A DNA stretch of 64,000 nucleotides from Lacihabitans sp. CS3-21 (GTDB lineage: Bacteria; Bacteroidota; Bacteroidia; Cytophagales; Spirosomataceae). The number at the start of each line of letters is the position of its first letter. Position 1 is the first letter of the stretch. Below the pieces are notes generated by a model that had not been told where the DNA came from, ran no database searches, and worked only from the letters and a program-made list of their open reading frames with translations. The position numbers and the translations under genes were made by a program. Location of the stretch: NCBI RefSeq assembly GCF_024343675.1, contig NZ_RJUD01000097.1:302591-366590 (forward strand). The letters run 5' to 3'. Shown here piece by piece: positions 1-9,324 of this stretch.

Positions 1-474
1 TTCAAGATTTAGTTTGAAAGTGCTATCAAAAACATATGGGGCCGTGAATTGTTGCTTGCTTTCTGTCGTAACTTCTACATTATCAATATTTTCTGTGATA
101 TTTTCAACTTTGTCCAAACAAAAAACGATGTTAGGGAAATTGTTGAGGTGAGCATTTACAAAATCATAGAAATCAATTCCTCTGAGAAGTTTGTAGCGAT
201 ATTCGCCTAATTCGTAGGTTTTTTCTAATTTACGAGAATCAATAATTTTAACTTTCTCCCATTTTTTGAAAAGAATTTTGTCAAATGGATTGTCAATTTT
301 CTCCCAAAAAGCCCATGTTCTATCGTTTTTGGTTTTTCTTTCTGGATCAATAATCAGGATTTTCTTATCTGAAATCTTTGATATGGAAAGTTGATAAGCC
401 AAAGAAAGTCCAGACATACCCCCACCGCAAATAATATAGTCGTAAATATTATCTTCTAGAAGTGCTTTGGCCAT
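1..474 (-). CDS. crtY: Lycopene cyclase (CrtY type), N-terminal part, runs off the window
   Basis: The first 158 codons of a flavoprotein that would cyclise the ends of lycopene to beta-carotene in the membrane. The start is the ATG whose complement lies at 472-474, followed by a dinucleotide-binding fold with a GGGMSGLSLAYQL loop near residues 17-29. The DRTWAFWE stretch near residues 57-64 is typical of bacterial lycopene beta-cyclases. The frame is open to the window edge, so the catalytic and C-terminal parts are not visible. It starts 14 bases after the lipA stop on the same strand and is probably co-transcribed. This is a family-level call; other cyclases of the same fold cannot be excluded without the C-terminus. 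Confidence 0.82.
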   Translation of the reverse strand, partial: MAKALLEDNIYDYIICGGGMSGLSLAYQLSISKISDKKILIIDPERKTKNDRTWAFWEKIDNPFDKILFKKWEKVKIIDSRKLEKTYELGEYRYKLLRGIDFYDFVNAHLNNFPNIVFCLDKVENITENIDNVEVTTESKQQFTAPYVFDSTFKLNLE

Positions 475-488
475 AAGGTGTTTGATTG

Positions 489-1355
489 TCAGACGTTTAC
501 ATGTCTTTCAGAGTGGTACGAAGACCGAACCAATGGGCCAGATTCCACATATTTTATTCCTCTTTTTAGACCTTCTTCTCTGTAAAGAGCGAACATGTCA
601 GGGTGAATAAATTCAATGACTTCGTGGTGCATTTTGGTTGGCTGTAGGTATTGTCCCAAAGTTAGAATATCACAACCATTTTCAGCCAAATGATCCATCG
701 CTTCAAAAACTTCGTCTTTGGTTTCGCCTAATCCCAACATTATGCCTGTTTTGGTGCGTTTTCCGTATTCTTTGGTTTTTCTGATTTGCTCTAAGCTTCG
801 CTCATATCTAGCTTGAGGTCTCACTCTTCTGTAGAGATTTTTGACAGTTTCCATGTTGTGTGAAACCACCTCTTGACCTGCTGAAATCATCCTATACAAG
901 GCATCCCAATCGCTTTTGGTGTCTGGAATCAAGGTCTCAATGGTAGTTTTTGGAGATAATTCTTTGGTTTGAACGACAGTTTGATACCATATTTCAGCAC
1001 CCTTGTCTTTAAGTTCATCGCGATTAACCGAGGTGATTACAGCATGTTTCACTCCCATGGTTTTAATGGCCTCTGCTACTCTTTGCGGCTCGTCGGTATC
1101 GTATTCGGTTGGTCGGCCGGTGGCTACTGCACAGAAATTACAACTACGCGTGCAGATATTTCCAAGAATCATAAAAGTGGCAGTGCCTTCACCCCAGCAC
1201 TCGCCCATGTTTGGGCAATTGCCGCTTTGGCAAATGGTGTGCAGCTTATTGTTATCGACAATCTCTCTTACTTTTCTATAACTTTCGCCAATTGGAAGTT
1301 TCACTCTCAGCCAATCTGGCCTTTTCTTTCTCTCACTCGGTTCCTTTACCTCCAT
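489..1355 (-). CDS. lipA: Lipoyl synthase
   Basis: Radical-SAM enzyme that inserts two sulfurs into octanoyl groups on lipoyl domains of 2-oxoacid dehydrogenases and the glycine cleavage system. All signature residues are present: the auxiliary-cluster cysteines C42, C47 and C53, the radical-SAM CxxxCxxC at C68, C72 and C75, and the terminal RSSY motif at 277-280 whose serine ligates the auxiliary cluster. The length of 288 aa is normal. The ATG start lies 23 bases inside the 3' end of the upstream membrane-protein gene, which implies translational coupling. lipB is not in view. Confidence 0.97.
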   Translation of the reverse strand: MEVKEPSERKKRPDWLRVKLPIGESYRKVREIVDNNKLHTICQSGNCPNMGECWGEGTATFMILGNICTRSCNFCAVATGRPTEYDTDEPQRVAEAIKTMGVKHAVITSVNRDELKDKGAEIWYQTVVQTKELSPKTTIETLIPDTKSDWDALYRMISAGQEVVSHNMETVKNLYRRVRPQARYERSLEQIRKTKEYGKRTKTGIMLGLGETKDEVFEAMDHLAENGCDILTLGQYLQPTKMHHEVIEFIHPDMFALYREEGLKRGIKYVESGPLVRSSYHSERHVNV

Positions 1356-2124
1356 TTTTTTTGTTTTTTACCAATTTCTTGTTTCCAAAGTACAAAGTTA
1401 AATAAAGCGTAGCAAAGGTCTGAGGATTATCTGAAAATTTGGGAGCCAATATCTCGGGTTGTTTTGCAAAAACCTCCAAAAGCGTTCCAAGCTCTACGCC
1501 TGTTACGTTGTTATTAAAGGTAGAAATATCAATGTTGGTAGCTATTTTGGCGTGAACGCCAGGGACAAACTTTAGTCCGGTAAACATATTTTGAAAAATA
1601 CTTCCAGCTCCTATGATGTAGCTTGTATTGGTATGAATATCAGGATTGTAGGCCACCGTTTGAGGCGAATCTCCTTTTTGATTGGTGTATTTTATGTAGT
1701 AGGGTTTTGTCAAACCAATACTGGGTCCACCTGCCACAATTACACTAAATCCAACACTGTTTTCGTCGGCTTTTTGAAAAAAGTAATATTCTCTTCCGTA
1801 TTGCGGTCTGATAGAAAAGAAATAGTTGGTTTTACCATAGACAAACTTGCTCCCATAGGCACTTAATATACTTTCCTCTCTCTGGTTTTTGAGATTTACG
1901 GCTTCAACTGCCAAGTATCTGTTCACAGGTTTGTTTTTCCTTTTCGAAACAGGGAAAGAATTTCGAAGTACAACTCCACCCAATAAACTTGTGTAATTGT
2001 TGGTAGTGAGTCCATAGGACAAGGTTTTAGCATCTATACCTGTATCTTCTTCAGTTTTTTGTGAAAAACTTAAAAAAGGTAACAGGGTTGCGACAAAAAA
2101 TAAAATCAGATTTCTTCTCAACAT
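1333..2124 (-). CDS. Exported outer-membrane beta-barrel-like protein, function unknown
   Basis: 263 residues with a clear signal peptide (Lys/Arg-poor start, hydrophobic stretch, cleavage after SFS near residue 21). The rest has alternating hydrophobic/polar strands, glycine- and aromatic-rich segments and an aromatic strand near the C-terminus (LYLTLYFGN), as in small Bacteroidota outer-membrane barrels. A basic [11 protein letters not shown] tail follows. Its 3' end overlaps lipA by 23 bases, so both are probably translated from one message. No enzymatic motif is visible and no specific function is claimed. Confidence 0.7.
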   Translation of the reverse strand: MLRRNLILFFVATLLPFLSFSQKTEEDTGIDAKTLSYGLTTNNYTSLLGGVVLRNSFPVSKRKNKPVNRYLAVEAVNLKNQREESILSAYGSKFVYGKTNYFFSIRPQYGREYYFFQKADENSVGFSVIVAGGPSIGLTKPYYIKYTNQKGDSPQTVAYNPDIHTNTSYIIGAGSIFQNMFTGLKFVPGVHAKIATNIDISTFNNNVTGVELGTLLEVFAKQPEILAPKFSDNPQTFATLYLTLYFGNKKLVKNKKNGGKGTE

Positions 2125-2392
2125 CCTTAAGCCAAATTGTAGTTTAAGTAAATATAGATTATATATTTTAAAATACTAACGAACAAAGTGCAAAAAATGT
2201 TCTAAAGCAATTTGCCTATTTGCAGAAATCGTTGTTTTCAAAAAAAAGGGGAACAAATTTTTTATTTTTTCAAAAAAATATACAAAATTCACATTCAAAT
2301 ACGCCCCACGACAAACGGGATTCGAAAAAGTAAAATACTTTATATTGCTACCGTTTTTCTGCCAAAGCAATGAATTCGATTTAGGCAGGATG

Positions 2393-2608
2393 TTAAACTT
2401 TTCTAGAGAGTTTTCTGAAGTAAATTCCGGAAAGTAGAAATACAACAGAAATGATGAAATAAAAAGCCGAGATTTTAATTTTGGGCTGCGTAGTGAAATT
2501 ATTTTGATATAGAATTACCGCAATAATTACCACCATTATACCAAAAGCCACCAACAGAGCCCAGCCAAGTTTGTTTAAAATATCTTCCAAGTTCTTTTTT
2601 TCTTGCAA
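2393..2608 (-). CDS. Small two-helix inner-membrane protein, function unknown
   Basis: A 71-residue protein with two hydrophobic helices, about residues 14-34 and 45-64, separated by a short basic loop and ending in RKLSRKV. A short charged N-terminus (MQEKKNLEDI) precedes the first helix. Small proteins of this layout are common in Bacteroidota, often single genes with an unassigned DUF. The start is an ATG just upstream of the divergent ATPase gene. No partner is obvious. Confidence 0.6.
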   Translation of the reverse strand: MQEKKNLEDILNKLGWALLVAFGIMVVIIAVILYQNNFTTQPKIKISAFYFIISVVFLLSGIYFRKLSRKV

Positions 2609-2723
2609 AATTATAGAATAGTATCGGAATTCTTTTTCTTTAATCCATTTATTGGCGGCATTTGTTTTAAATTATACCGAAGTTTTAAGAACTTGCAGTC
2701 TATATAAAATCAGAACCCTAAAT

Positions 2724-4256
2724 ATGTCAAAAATTCAATCATTCAAAGACGAGATTTCAAAAGGTTATACTTTTAAAGGGGATTCCATAATTTTGGGTGC
2801 CGCAAAACTCGAAGGAGAAGTGGTAGAAGGTACTCAAATAAAAATTCCTTTAAAAACCATGAATCGTCATGGATTAATTGCGGGTGCAACGGGTACGGGT
2901 AAAACCAAAAGCTTGCAAGTATTGGCCGAAAGCTTGAGCGATGCCAGTGTACCGGTATTGATGATGGACATAAAAGGAGACTTGAGCGGTATTGCCATGC
3001 CAGGCGAAGAGAAAGATTTTATTTTAGAAAGAACACAAGCTGCTGGAATAGAATACAATCCGAATGGTTTTCCGGTAGAAATGCTTACGCTCAGCGACCA
3101 AAAAGGCACAAGACTCAGAGCCACAGTTTCGGAGTTTGGCCCTATACTACTCTCCAAAATATTGGGATTGAATGACACGCAAGAAGGCATTGTGTCGGTG
3201 ATGTTTAAATATTGCGATGACCATAAACTGCCTTTGCTCGACCTCAAAGATTTCATTAGGGTGATCCAATATCTGAGTGAAGACGGCAAAGATGAGTTTG
3301 AAAATAACTATGGTAGAATGTCCACCACCTCCCTGGGCACTATCATGAGAAAAGTGATAGAACTTCAGCAACAAGGTGCGGATGTGTTTTTTGGCGAAAC
3401 CTCGTTTGATATCGACGATTTGATGCGTATTGATAATCAGGGAAGAGGGATGATTTCTGTGCTAAGAGTGATGGACTTGATGGACAGACCCAAGCTTTTC
3501 TCCACTTTTATGTTGAGTTTGTTAGCTGAGCTATATGCCTCATTGCCAGAAGCTGGAGATGAAGACCGACCAAAATTGGTGATATTTATAGACGAAGCCC
3601 ACTTGGTGTTCCAAGAAGCTTCCAAGGCCTTGTTGAATCAGATAGAAACCGTAATAAAACTCATCAGATCTAAAGGAGTTGGGATATATTTCTGTACCCA
3701 AAACCCTCAGGATGTTCCTGCTTCGGTGTTGGCTCAGTTGGGTTTGAAAGTGCAACATGCACTCAGAGCCTTTACTGCAAATGACAGAAAAGCCATCAAG
3801 GAAGCCGCAGGAAATTATCCAGAAACCGATTTTTACCAAACTGAAGATATTCTGACTGCCATGGGAATAGGGGAGGCTTTGGTTACGTGTTTGAACGAAA
3901 AGGGAATTCCAACGCCGCTTGCCGTTACTTTTATGTGTCCGCCAAGAAGCCGGATGGATATTTTGTCGGATGATGAAATGGACGAAATCGTTGAAAAATC
4001 TAAGATTGCGAAGAAATATAACGAATTGGTAGATCGTGAGAGTGCGTATGAAATTTTAAATGAGAAACTCAATACGGCAGACGAGTCTGAGGAGACAGAA
4101 GATGCACCAAAAGGAAAGCAAGAAAAATCTACGCTAGAGACCATTTTGTCGAGTTCTGTTACGAGACAGATTGGTAGAACAGCCGCCTCCATCATCACCA
4201 GGTCGCTCTTAGGTGCTTTGGGCTTGAGTGGAAAAAAGAAAACGAGTTGGTTTTAA
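2724..4256 (+). CDS. HerA-like ATPase/helicase (DUF853, YjgR type)
   Basis: A 510-residue P-loop ATPase of the HerA/FtsK superfamily in the DUF853 group, whose cellular role is poorly defined. Walker A is GATGTGKT at residues 54-61 and Walker B is VIFIDEAH near residue 288. Downstream a glutamine-containing sensor segment (FCTQNPQDVP) and an arginine-rich stretch are typical of the family. A charged linker rich in Glu/Lys near residues 430-475 precedes a hydrophobic-basic tail ending in KKKTSWF. ATG at 2724 is preferred over an upstream in-frame TTG at 2652 because family members start with a short SKIQ-type N-terminus. The next gene starts 10 bases after its stop. Confidence 0.85.
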   Translation: MSKIQSFKDEISKGYTFKGDSIILGAAKLEGEVVEGTQIKIPLKTMNRHGLIAGATGTGKTKSLQVLAESLSDASVPVLMMDIKGDLSGIAMPGEEKDFILERTQAAGIEYNPNGFPVEMLTLSDQKGTRLRATVSEFGPILLSKILGLNDTQEGIVSVMFKYCDDHKLPLLDLKDFIRVIQYLSEDGKDEFENNYGRMSTTSLGTIMRKVIELQQQGADVFFGETSFDIDDLMRIDNQGRGMISVLRVMDLMDRPKLFSTFMLSLLAELYASLPEAGDEDRPKLVIFIDEAHLVFQEASKALLNQIETVIKLIRSKGVGIYFCTQNPQDVPASVLAQLGLKVQHALRAFTANDRKAIKEAAGNYPETDFYQTEDILTAMGIGEALVTCLNEKGIPTPLAVTFMCPPRSRMDILSDDEMDEIVEKSKIAKKYNELVDRESAYEILNEKLNTADESEETEDAPKGKQEKSTLETILSSSVTRQIGRTAASIITRSLLGALGLSGKKKTSWF

Positions 4257-4266
4257 AAAAACAAAC

Positions 4267-4773
4267 ATGGTAATAGGTATCGGAGGACCGAGTAGGTCTG
4301 GGAAAAGTACTTTAGCAAACCTTTTGGTGACCCATTTCAGGAGAAATGGGAAAAAGGCTATTATTTTTCACCAGGACGACTTTGTTTTTCCCGAAACCCA
4401 AATACCCAAAATAAAGGACAAAACAGATTGGGAATCACCACTTTCTATCGACCACGGTTTGTTGTTAGAGGTAGTTTCTGATTTTAGAGAACGATTTGAT
4501 GTGGTGATCGTGGAAGGCTTTTTTGCTTTTCACGATCCGCTACTCAACGCCCTATATGAGAAACGCATTTTTGTAAAAATATCCAAACGCACCTTTATTA
4601 TCAGAAAAGCCATGGATTCCCGCTGGGGCTACATACCGACTTGGTACATCGACCACATCTGGAAATCCTACCTCAAAATGGGCAAACCCTCCACCATAAA
4701 AACCGACTACCTAGAAGCCTCTGGCGAAGACGAATTTGACATGAAAAAGATTTTGGGGTATTTGGAGAAATAG
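4267..4773 (+). CDS. P-loop nucleoside/uridine-kinase-like protein
   Basis: 168 residues. Walker A GGPSRSGKST lies at residues 6-15, an acidic substrate motif HQDDFVFP near 38-45, and a Walker B-like DVVIVEGFF near 79-87. This is the layout of uridine kinase and nicotinamide riboside kinase-like enzymes, which phosphorylate a nucleoside hydroxyl. The substrate cannot be told from sequence alone. ATG 4267 puts the P-loop at the usual distance from the N-terminus; an upstream in-frame GTG at 4228 would overlap the ATPase gene and add a basic unrelated extension. Probably co-transcribed with the HerA-like gene. Confidence 0.75.
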   Translation: MVIGIGGPSRSGKSTLANLLVTHFRRNGKKAIIFHQDDFVFPETQIPKIKDKTDWESPLSIDHGLLLEVVSDFRERFDVVIVEGFFAFHDPLLNALYEKRIFVKISKRTFIIRKAMDSRWGYIPTWYIDHIWKSYLKMGKPSTIKTDYLEASGEDEFDMKKILGYLEK

Positions 4774-4946
4774 TGTGGGTAAAAGAGTAAAAGTCTTAAG
4801 TCTCATAGAAAAACCATAAAACACAGCGGGAAACTCTATAAATGGAAAATTCATGGAATATAAAGGTCAATTTAGGCTTAATTCTAAATGATTGAATGCA
4901 TTAAATTTGCCAAACGAAGCCTTAATTTTTAGCGATAGTTTTTTTG

Positions 4947-5885
4947 TCATTTCAATAATTCTCTCCAAGCGTTTGGTGATTGTGAAACCGACTTACTTGT
5001 ATTTTGTGATGCAATTCCAATGTCAAAGCCTCTTATTAATGTTACTTTAATGAAATCAAAATCATCAACTTTTGGTACATTTTTTAATACTGTCTGAATA
5101 GTTTCTTTAACTATTTTATCATTTTCAATTTCATTATTTGGTATATTTTGAACTGATAAATTTAGTTGTAGCGAATGAGTTATCTCACCATTAATATTAC
5201 TGGTATTGTTAGTAACACCCGCATTTATTATTCCATCTAACTTAGAAATTTTAGCGTGGATATCTAAGGCAGTTTTTAATTGAGGAATTCTTAAAGTTGA
5301 AACGTAAATTGAAATGCAGATCATTAAAGTGATTAAACCTCCAAGAATATAAAATGGAAATTTAGAAATTTTACGTAATTTAAAATGTTCTTCATATCTG
5401 AAAATAGTAGCAACATAAGTACCAGCAATTAAATCATGGAGCGATTGTCTTGTTTGTTTGTTAAATATATAAATTACAATAACGCCTAAAACAATGGAAG
5501 ACAAAATCAAAGTTTTAATTATGTTCAAGACCCCCAATTCTGGTAGGCCTGGGATGGGTAAGTTTGCAATGAAATAAGGAAAAGATAGAATTAAAGACCT
5601 CAAAAATGATTTATCTATTCCAATTAAGTTTCCTTCTGTGTCTAAAACTTGAATATTAAAAATTCTTTTCCCGATTGTTTGTCCGTTACCAATCTTTGAA
5701 TTAAGGATAGTTTGATATAAAACAGTGATTGTTAAGCCGAATATTAAACCATATTTTCCAATGCTTACAAGGAAGTCTTGTAGTAGCATTCCAAAAATAA
5801 ATCCAATCACTCCCAATACAATGCAATCAGTAAGAAGTGACCATATTCTTGTCCAAAATTTAGAAATATAATTTTCTGTTTCCAT
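4947..5885 (-). CDS. RDD-family membrane protein
   Basis: 312 residues. An N-terminal RDD domain (about residues 8-165) has hydrophobic helices near 15-38, 43-60, 95-115 and 125-142. The conserved family features are the Arg-containing FWTRIWSLLTD start, the GQTIGKRIFNIQVLD segment and RQSLHDLIAGTYV. A further helix near 175-195 anchors a C-terminal soluble domain of about 115 residues with no recognised motif. RDD proteins are membrane proteins of uncertain function, some linked to transport or stress. It stands alone between the kinase gene and the methylase pair. Confidence 0.8.
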   Translation of the reverse strand: METENYISKFWTRIWSLLTDCIVLGVIGFIFGMLLQDFLVSIGKYGLIFGLTITVLYQTILNSKIGNGQTIGKRIFNIQVLDTEGNLIGIDKSFLRSLILSFPYFIANLPIPGLPELGVLNIIKTLILSSIVLGVIVIYIFNKQTRQSLHDLIAGTYVATIFRYEEHFKLRKISKFPFYILGGLITLMICISIYVSTLRIPQLKTALDIHAKISKLDGIINAGVTNNTSNINGEITHSLQLNLSVQNIPNNEIENDKIVKETIQTVLKNVPKVDDFDFIKVTLIRGFDIGIASQNTSKSVSQSPNAWRELLK

Positions 5886-6011
5886 AATGAATTTATCTAG
5901 GGTATATATTTGGTATTGAGTTGTTTATTAAATTTTAACTAACGATTTGGATATGCGGAGTATGCGAGGAATTGATCCTATTCTGTCATATCTATTGTTG
6001 CATAGCGTATT

Positions 6012-6611
6012 TCAATTCTTAAGTTCATACTTGATATGTTCAAGTAAACCCTCCATCCAAGCAACAACTTTAGAAGCATCCTCAATTTTATGAACAGGTG
6101 ACAATTGGTTTTGCCAATTTCCAGACATTGCGAAATGAATCTTCTTAGTATCAAAAACCTCTGTTTGAACTTCTTCAAAAAATTCAAATCCTATTTTTTC
6201 TTTTTCATCATTGTGATTTGTCAGGTCACTAAACTTATCATAAATTGCATTGTCTCTTGTTATGTGCCAATGTGGTTGAGGCCTACTTTCATTATCTATA
6301 TTATAGTCATCCCATTCTGCCCTAAAAAGTTGATTCTTTTTAATGTCATTTTCACTACCTTGAAATATTGATATAGAAATTAACTTATGAGAATAATCTT
6401 GCATAAATTTGATTTCAACATAAAGAAAGAAGTCATCAAACCAAGGTATTACTGTTATTTTCTCTGAATCATTTCTTCGGTGATTAATTGCATCGAAATT
6501 TCCTTGAATTTTAAAAACATTTAATTCCTTAGAATACAGAGGTTTGAAATCTAAGTTCAGATAATTTTTAAGAAATTTATTTAACTCTTCTATGATTTGT
6601 ACTTGAAGCAT
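6012..6611 (-). CDS. Hypothetical partner protein downstream of the DNA methylase
   Basis: A 199-residue soluble protein of no recognised family. Notable points are a RPQPHWHIT segment (two histidines flanking Trp) near residue 110, a KIHFAMSGNW segment near 155, and an amphipathic C-terminal helix (VVAWMEGLLEHIKYELKN). It starts 6 bases after the methylase stop on the same strand, so the two are almost certainly one transcript. This gene order suggests a restriction, modulation or immunity role alongside the methylase, but no nuclease motif is visible. Function is inferred only from context. Confidence 0.65.
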   Translation of the reverse strand: MLQVQIIEELNKFLKNYLNLDFKPLYSKELNVFKIQGNFDAINHRRNDSEKITVIPWFDDFFLYVEIKFMQDYSHKLISISIFQGSENDIKKNQLFRAEWDDYNIDNESRPQPHWHITRDNAIYDKFSDLTNHNDEKEKIGFEFFEEVQTEVFDTKKIHFAMSGNWQNQLSPVHKIEDASKVVAWMEGLLEHIKYELKN

Positions 6612-6617
6612 AGAATT

Positions 6618-8942
6618 CTATATTTGAGGATATAAGTTTCCCACTTCGTCATTAATAGAATAAATAGCTGAAGAATTCCCTTTTTCTAATTCTTTTCCAA
6701 GGAAAACTAGCTTTAAATAATTAGTCTCATCCTTATTTATTCTTGTGGCATCTGGAACTGGAATATCTTTCGTATACTTCGCACCTAAATCATACCACTT
6801 TCCGCCAGCTAGTTGTTTTGAATAAATACTTAATAATCTATCAAAGACTGAACTTGAAAAAATAGATAGATAAAAATAATAATCATCTGTTTCAAACTTT
6901 TTCTTAGGTATCCAACCATTTCCTCTTTCTACGACAATTTCTTCTGATATATCAAAAGCAAAAGAATCAGATCTGCCAAATTCGGTAGAAAATAATCTTT
7001 GTTTTTTTTCTCTTAGCCAGGCTCTGTGTTCACTGAGTTGCCACCAGTTTGATTCACTTTTTCTTGCCCTTTCAATTAAACTATTCTTATGTTCTAGTAA
7101 TCTATTATAGGAAAATGGTGCGGTTGCTTCGAAGTCTTCATTATTACTAAAAGCAGGACCATCCTGAGAATAAGGATACCACACAAAATTATTAGTTTTC
7201 AAGTAACCATTTTTTATCGAGTCATTCCCAATAACTTTTTTATAAAATTTCTTTTCGTTGGTAGGTATCGAAGCAAATTCATTTTTGTCTAAAAGAAAAA
7301 TCCTACTACCAGTTCTAATTCCTTGTTTTACAATAAATAAATTTGCTATTCTAGTTAGCTTTTTATCAGCAACAAAGATTTCAAGGTCTCTAATAAAAGA
7401 TTCTTCATTATAAGAAATTAGTTTCCAGCTATCCTTTAAGAATGGAAATACTTTTGGAGTATAGATATTGTAGCTTGTTTCCAATTTTGCATTTTCATTA
7501 TTAATTTGAAGTTTTCTCAATTCCCTAAGTGCCTCTGGAACAATCCCTTTTTCGTTTTTTGTCCAAATCACTCTTGGATATGTTAAACTTTGAGGTTTCT
7601 TTCCAATAAATAAACTTACATCAGTTAATGCATCTTCAAAGACATAATTGCCTAGTTTTGCTAGGAGTTTTAAATCTAAGCTTTCAGTAATTTCATTTCT
7701 AAGATTCTTGTAAGAATCAAAGGTTAAAAGTGACGAAGGAAGAACACAACCCAAAACTCCACTTGCATTTAATGATTGAGTTGCTCTTCGAAAAAATGCA
7801 CTGGCCTGATTTGGCTTTCCTTTTGTAAAACTATTACCAAGAACCTCTTTTATCAATTCACGTGAATCTTTACTCTTTAATTGTTCCCAGGAAACAAATG
7901 GAGGATTCATTAGAATCAGATCATTATCAGTCCCCCAATTTTTTGAAAGGGAATCATCGACAATTTCAACTTGTAAATCTATTTTTCCATCCCATTGTGT
8001 TTTATTTTCGTAATGGAGTAAAAACTTAGACGTTTCTATTGCACTGGCCGAACTATCATAACCCACCAACGATATTTTCCCTTTATAGTCCAAAAATTTT
8101 AATTGTTTGAGAGCCTCGATCAAAAATTCTGAAGAACCACAGCTTGGATCTAAAATTCGTAAGGTTGGTTTTGAATAATCAATTTCTTTTAGCGAATTTT
8201 CAACTATTGTTCTTGCTAAAAATGGAGGAGTATAATGAATACTAGAATAGGAGTCATTTTTTGTTATAAGATTATTTGAAACACCACCAAATAAATCCCT
8301 TTGTAAATCAAAATATAGGACTTCTTTATGAGCTTCTTGAAATAATGCTCCTGATGTATGTCGCAAGATTAAATCTAAATTGGGCTTAATAGATTTAACA
8401 CCTTTAAGCAATCTATCTCTATAATGTTCAAAGTTATTCGGTAAATGAGCTTTTTCAAAATCTATGAATTTGTCAGGAATACCTCCTAAATTATCATTTT
8501 CTAGACTTATTAACAGCTGAAAAAGAATGCTAATAGCATTCTTAGGATTTTGTTTTTCAGTAGTTTCATTCCGCAATTGTTTAAAAATATCAATTACAAA
8601 TGGGACTGCATCATTCTGAGTTTTATATGACTTTGAAAGTAAATACTTATAAAATTTACCAAGATTTGATTCTATAGCCTTTTTTGGGATAGACTCAGGT
8701 TCCGAATCAAGCCAGTTAACAATTTGAATATTGTCTTTTTCAACAATTAGGTAATTTTTAGTATTTGAAGACCAAGAATATTCATTAAATAAATCAAAAT
8801 CACCATCTTCATTAGTTTGCAAACAAAAGTCTCCATACCCACCATTTAGCATAAGAAACCTTCTTTCCGCTACATTTTTTAAATGCAAGGGAAGTAATCC
8901 ATAATTTTGTTTCCAAAATGATATGTCTGAAAAATTCTTCAT
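6618..8942 (-). CDS. N6-adenine DNA methylase, type II/IIG-like
   Basis: 774 residues. SAM-binding motif I is DPSCGSSEFL near residues 265-274 and the catalytic motif IV NPPF is at about 346-349, which together define a class I N6-adenine methylase. A YTPPFLARTIVENSL segment precedes motif I, as in Eco57I-type and type I-like methylases. The long C-terminal part (about 480-774) resembles a TaqI-like target-recognition region. No PD-(D/E)xK nuclease motif is obvious in the N-terminal 200 residues. ATG 8942 is preferred over an in-frame TTG at 8951. A TACCTTTG -7-like element ends only a few bases upstream, hinting at a very short or absent leader. Confidence 0.85.
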   Translation of the reverse strand: MKNFSDISFWKQNYGLLPLHLKNVAERRFLMLNGGYGDFCLQTNEDGDFDLFNEYSWSSNTKNYLIVEKDNIQIVNWLDSEPESIPKKAIESNLGKFYKYLLSKSYKTQNDAVPFVIDIFKQLRNETTEKQNPKNAISILFQLLISLENDNLGGIPDKFIDFEKAHLPNNFEHYRDRLLKGVKSIKPNLDLILRHTSGALFQEAHKEVLYFDLQRDLFGGVSNNLITKNDSYSSIHYTPPFLARTIVENSLKEIDYSKPTLRILDPSCGSSEFLIEALKQLKFLDYKGKISLVGYDSSASAIETSKFLLHYENKTQWDGKIDLQVEIVDDSLSKNWGTDNDLILMNPPFVSWEQLKSKDSRELIKEVLGNSFTKGKPNQASAFFRRATQSLNASGVLGCVLPSSLLTFDSYKNLRNEITESLDLKLLAKLGNYVFEDALTDVSLFIGKKPQSLTYPRVIWTKNEKGIVPEALRELRKLQINNENAKLETSYNIYTPKVFPFLKDSWKLISYNEESFIRDLEIFVADKKLTRIANLFIVKQGIRTGSRIFLLDKNEFASIPTNEKKFYKKVIGNDSIKNGYLKTNNFVWYPYSQDGPAFSNNEDFEATAPFSYNRLLEHKNSLIERARKSESNWWQLSEHRAWLREKKQRLFSTEFGRSDSFAFDISEEIVVERGNGWIPKKKFETDDYYFYLSIFSSSVFDRLLSIYSKQLAGGKWYDLGAKYTKDIPVPDATRINKDETNYLKLVFLGKELEKGNSSAIYSINDEVGNLYPQI

Positions 8943-9324
8943 TCTTGGCAAAGGTACAAATTATGATTTAGATTTTTTGGTTGAATCATTTCGTGAGTTC
9001 TATATGCTATACAACAAGTATGTTTGACTGCCTTTTTTTTTAGTGTCGACAAATATCTCAATTGTATTTTTGTGAATAATTCATTTAATATATTGATTTT
9101 TAGTTGTTTGTGCTTATTTTTATTGGTAGACATATTTTTTTGTGTTTATTAGAGGTTCCGATATTTTTTAGATTCTCAGTATCTCGGTCGTAAAATCAAA
9201 TATAAAGGAAGTCGTTCTCTTAATCAATATTTATTTATGATTTAATTTGCCCTTTGAACCCATCATTTGGTCAATTCCTTTGTGGTACTTTATTTACATA
9301 TTTAATGGTTTTTAAGCAACAGCA
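8943..9324. other. Non-coding gap upstream of the methylase
   Basis: About 380 AT-rich bases between the methylase start and the end of the M1 peptidase gene. On the minus strand the only signal seen is TACCTTTG (complement at 8949-8956), a match to the Bacteroidota -7 element, but no matching -33 TTTG was found. A minus-strand open frame of 64 codons (8939-9133) overlaps the methylase start and looks non-coding. Confidence 0.4.

Noticed and set aside
2176..2445. Minus-strand open frame of 89 codons between the membrane-protein genes
   Set aside because: Phe/Asn-rich AT-driven sequence overlapping the small membrane gene, no domain or export signal.
8939..9133. Minus-strand open frame of 64 codons overlapping the methylase start
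   Set aside because: Low-complexity basic peptide with no family, containing the probable methylase promoter region inside it.
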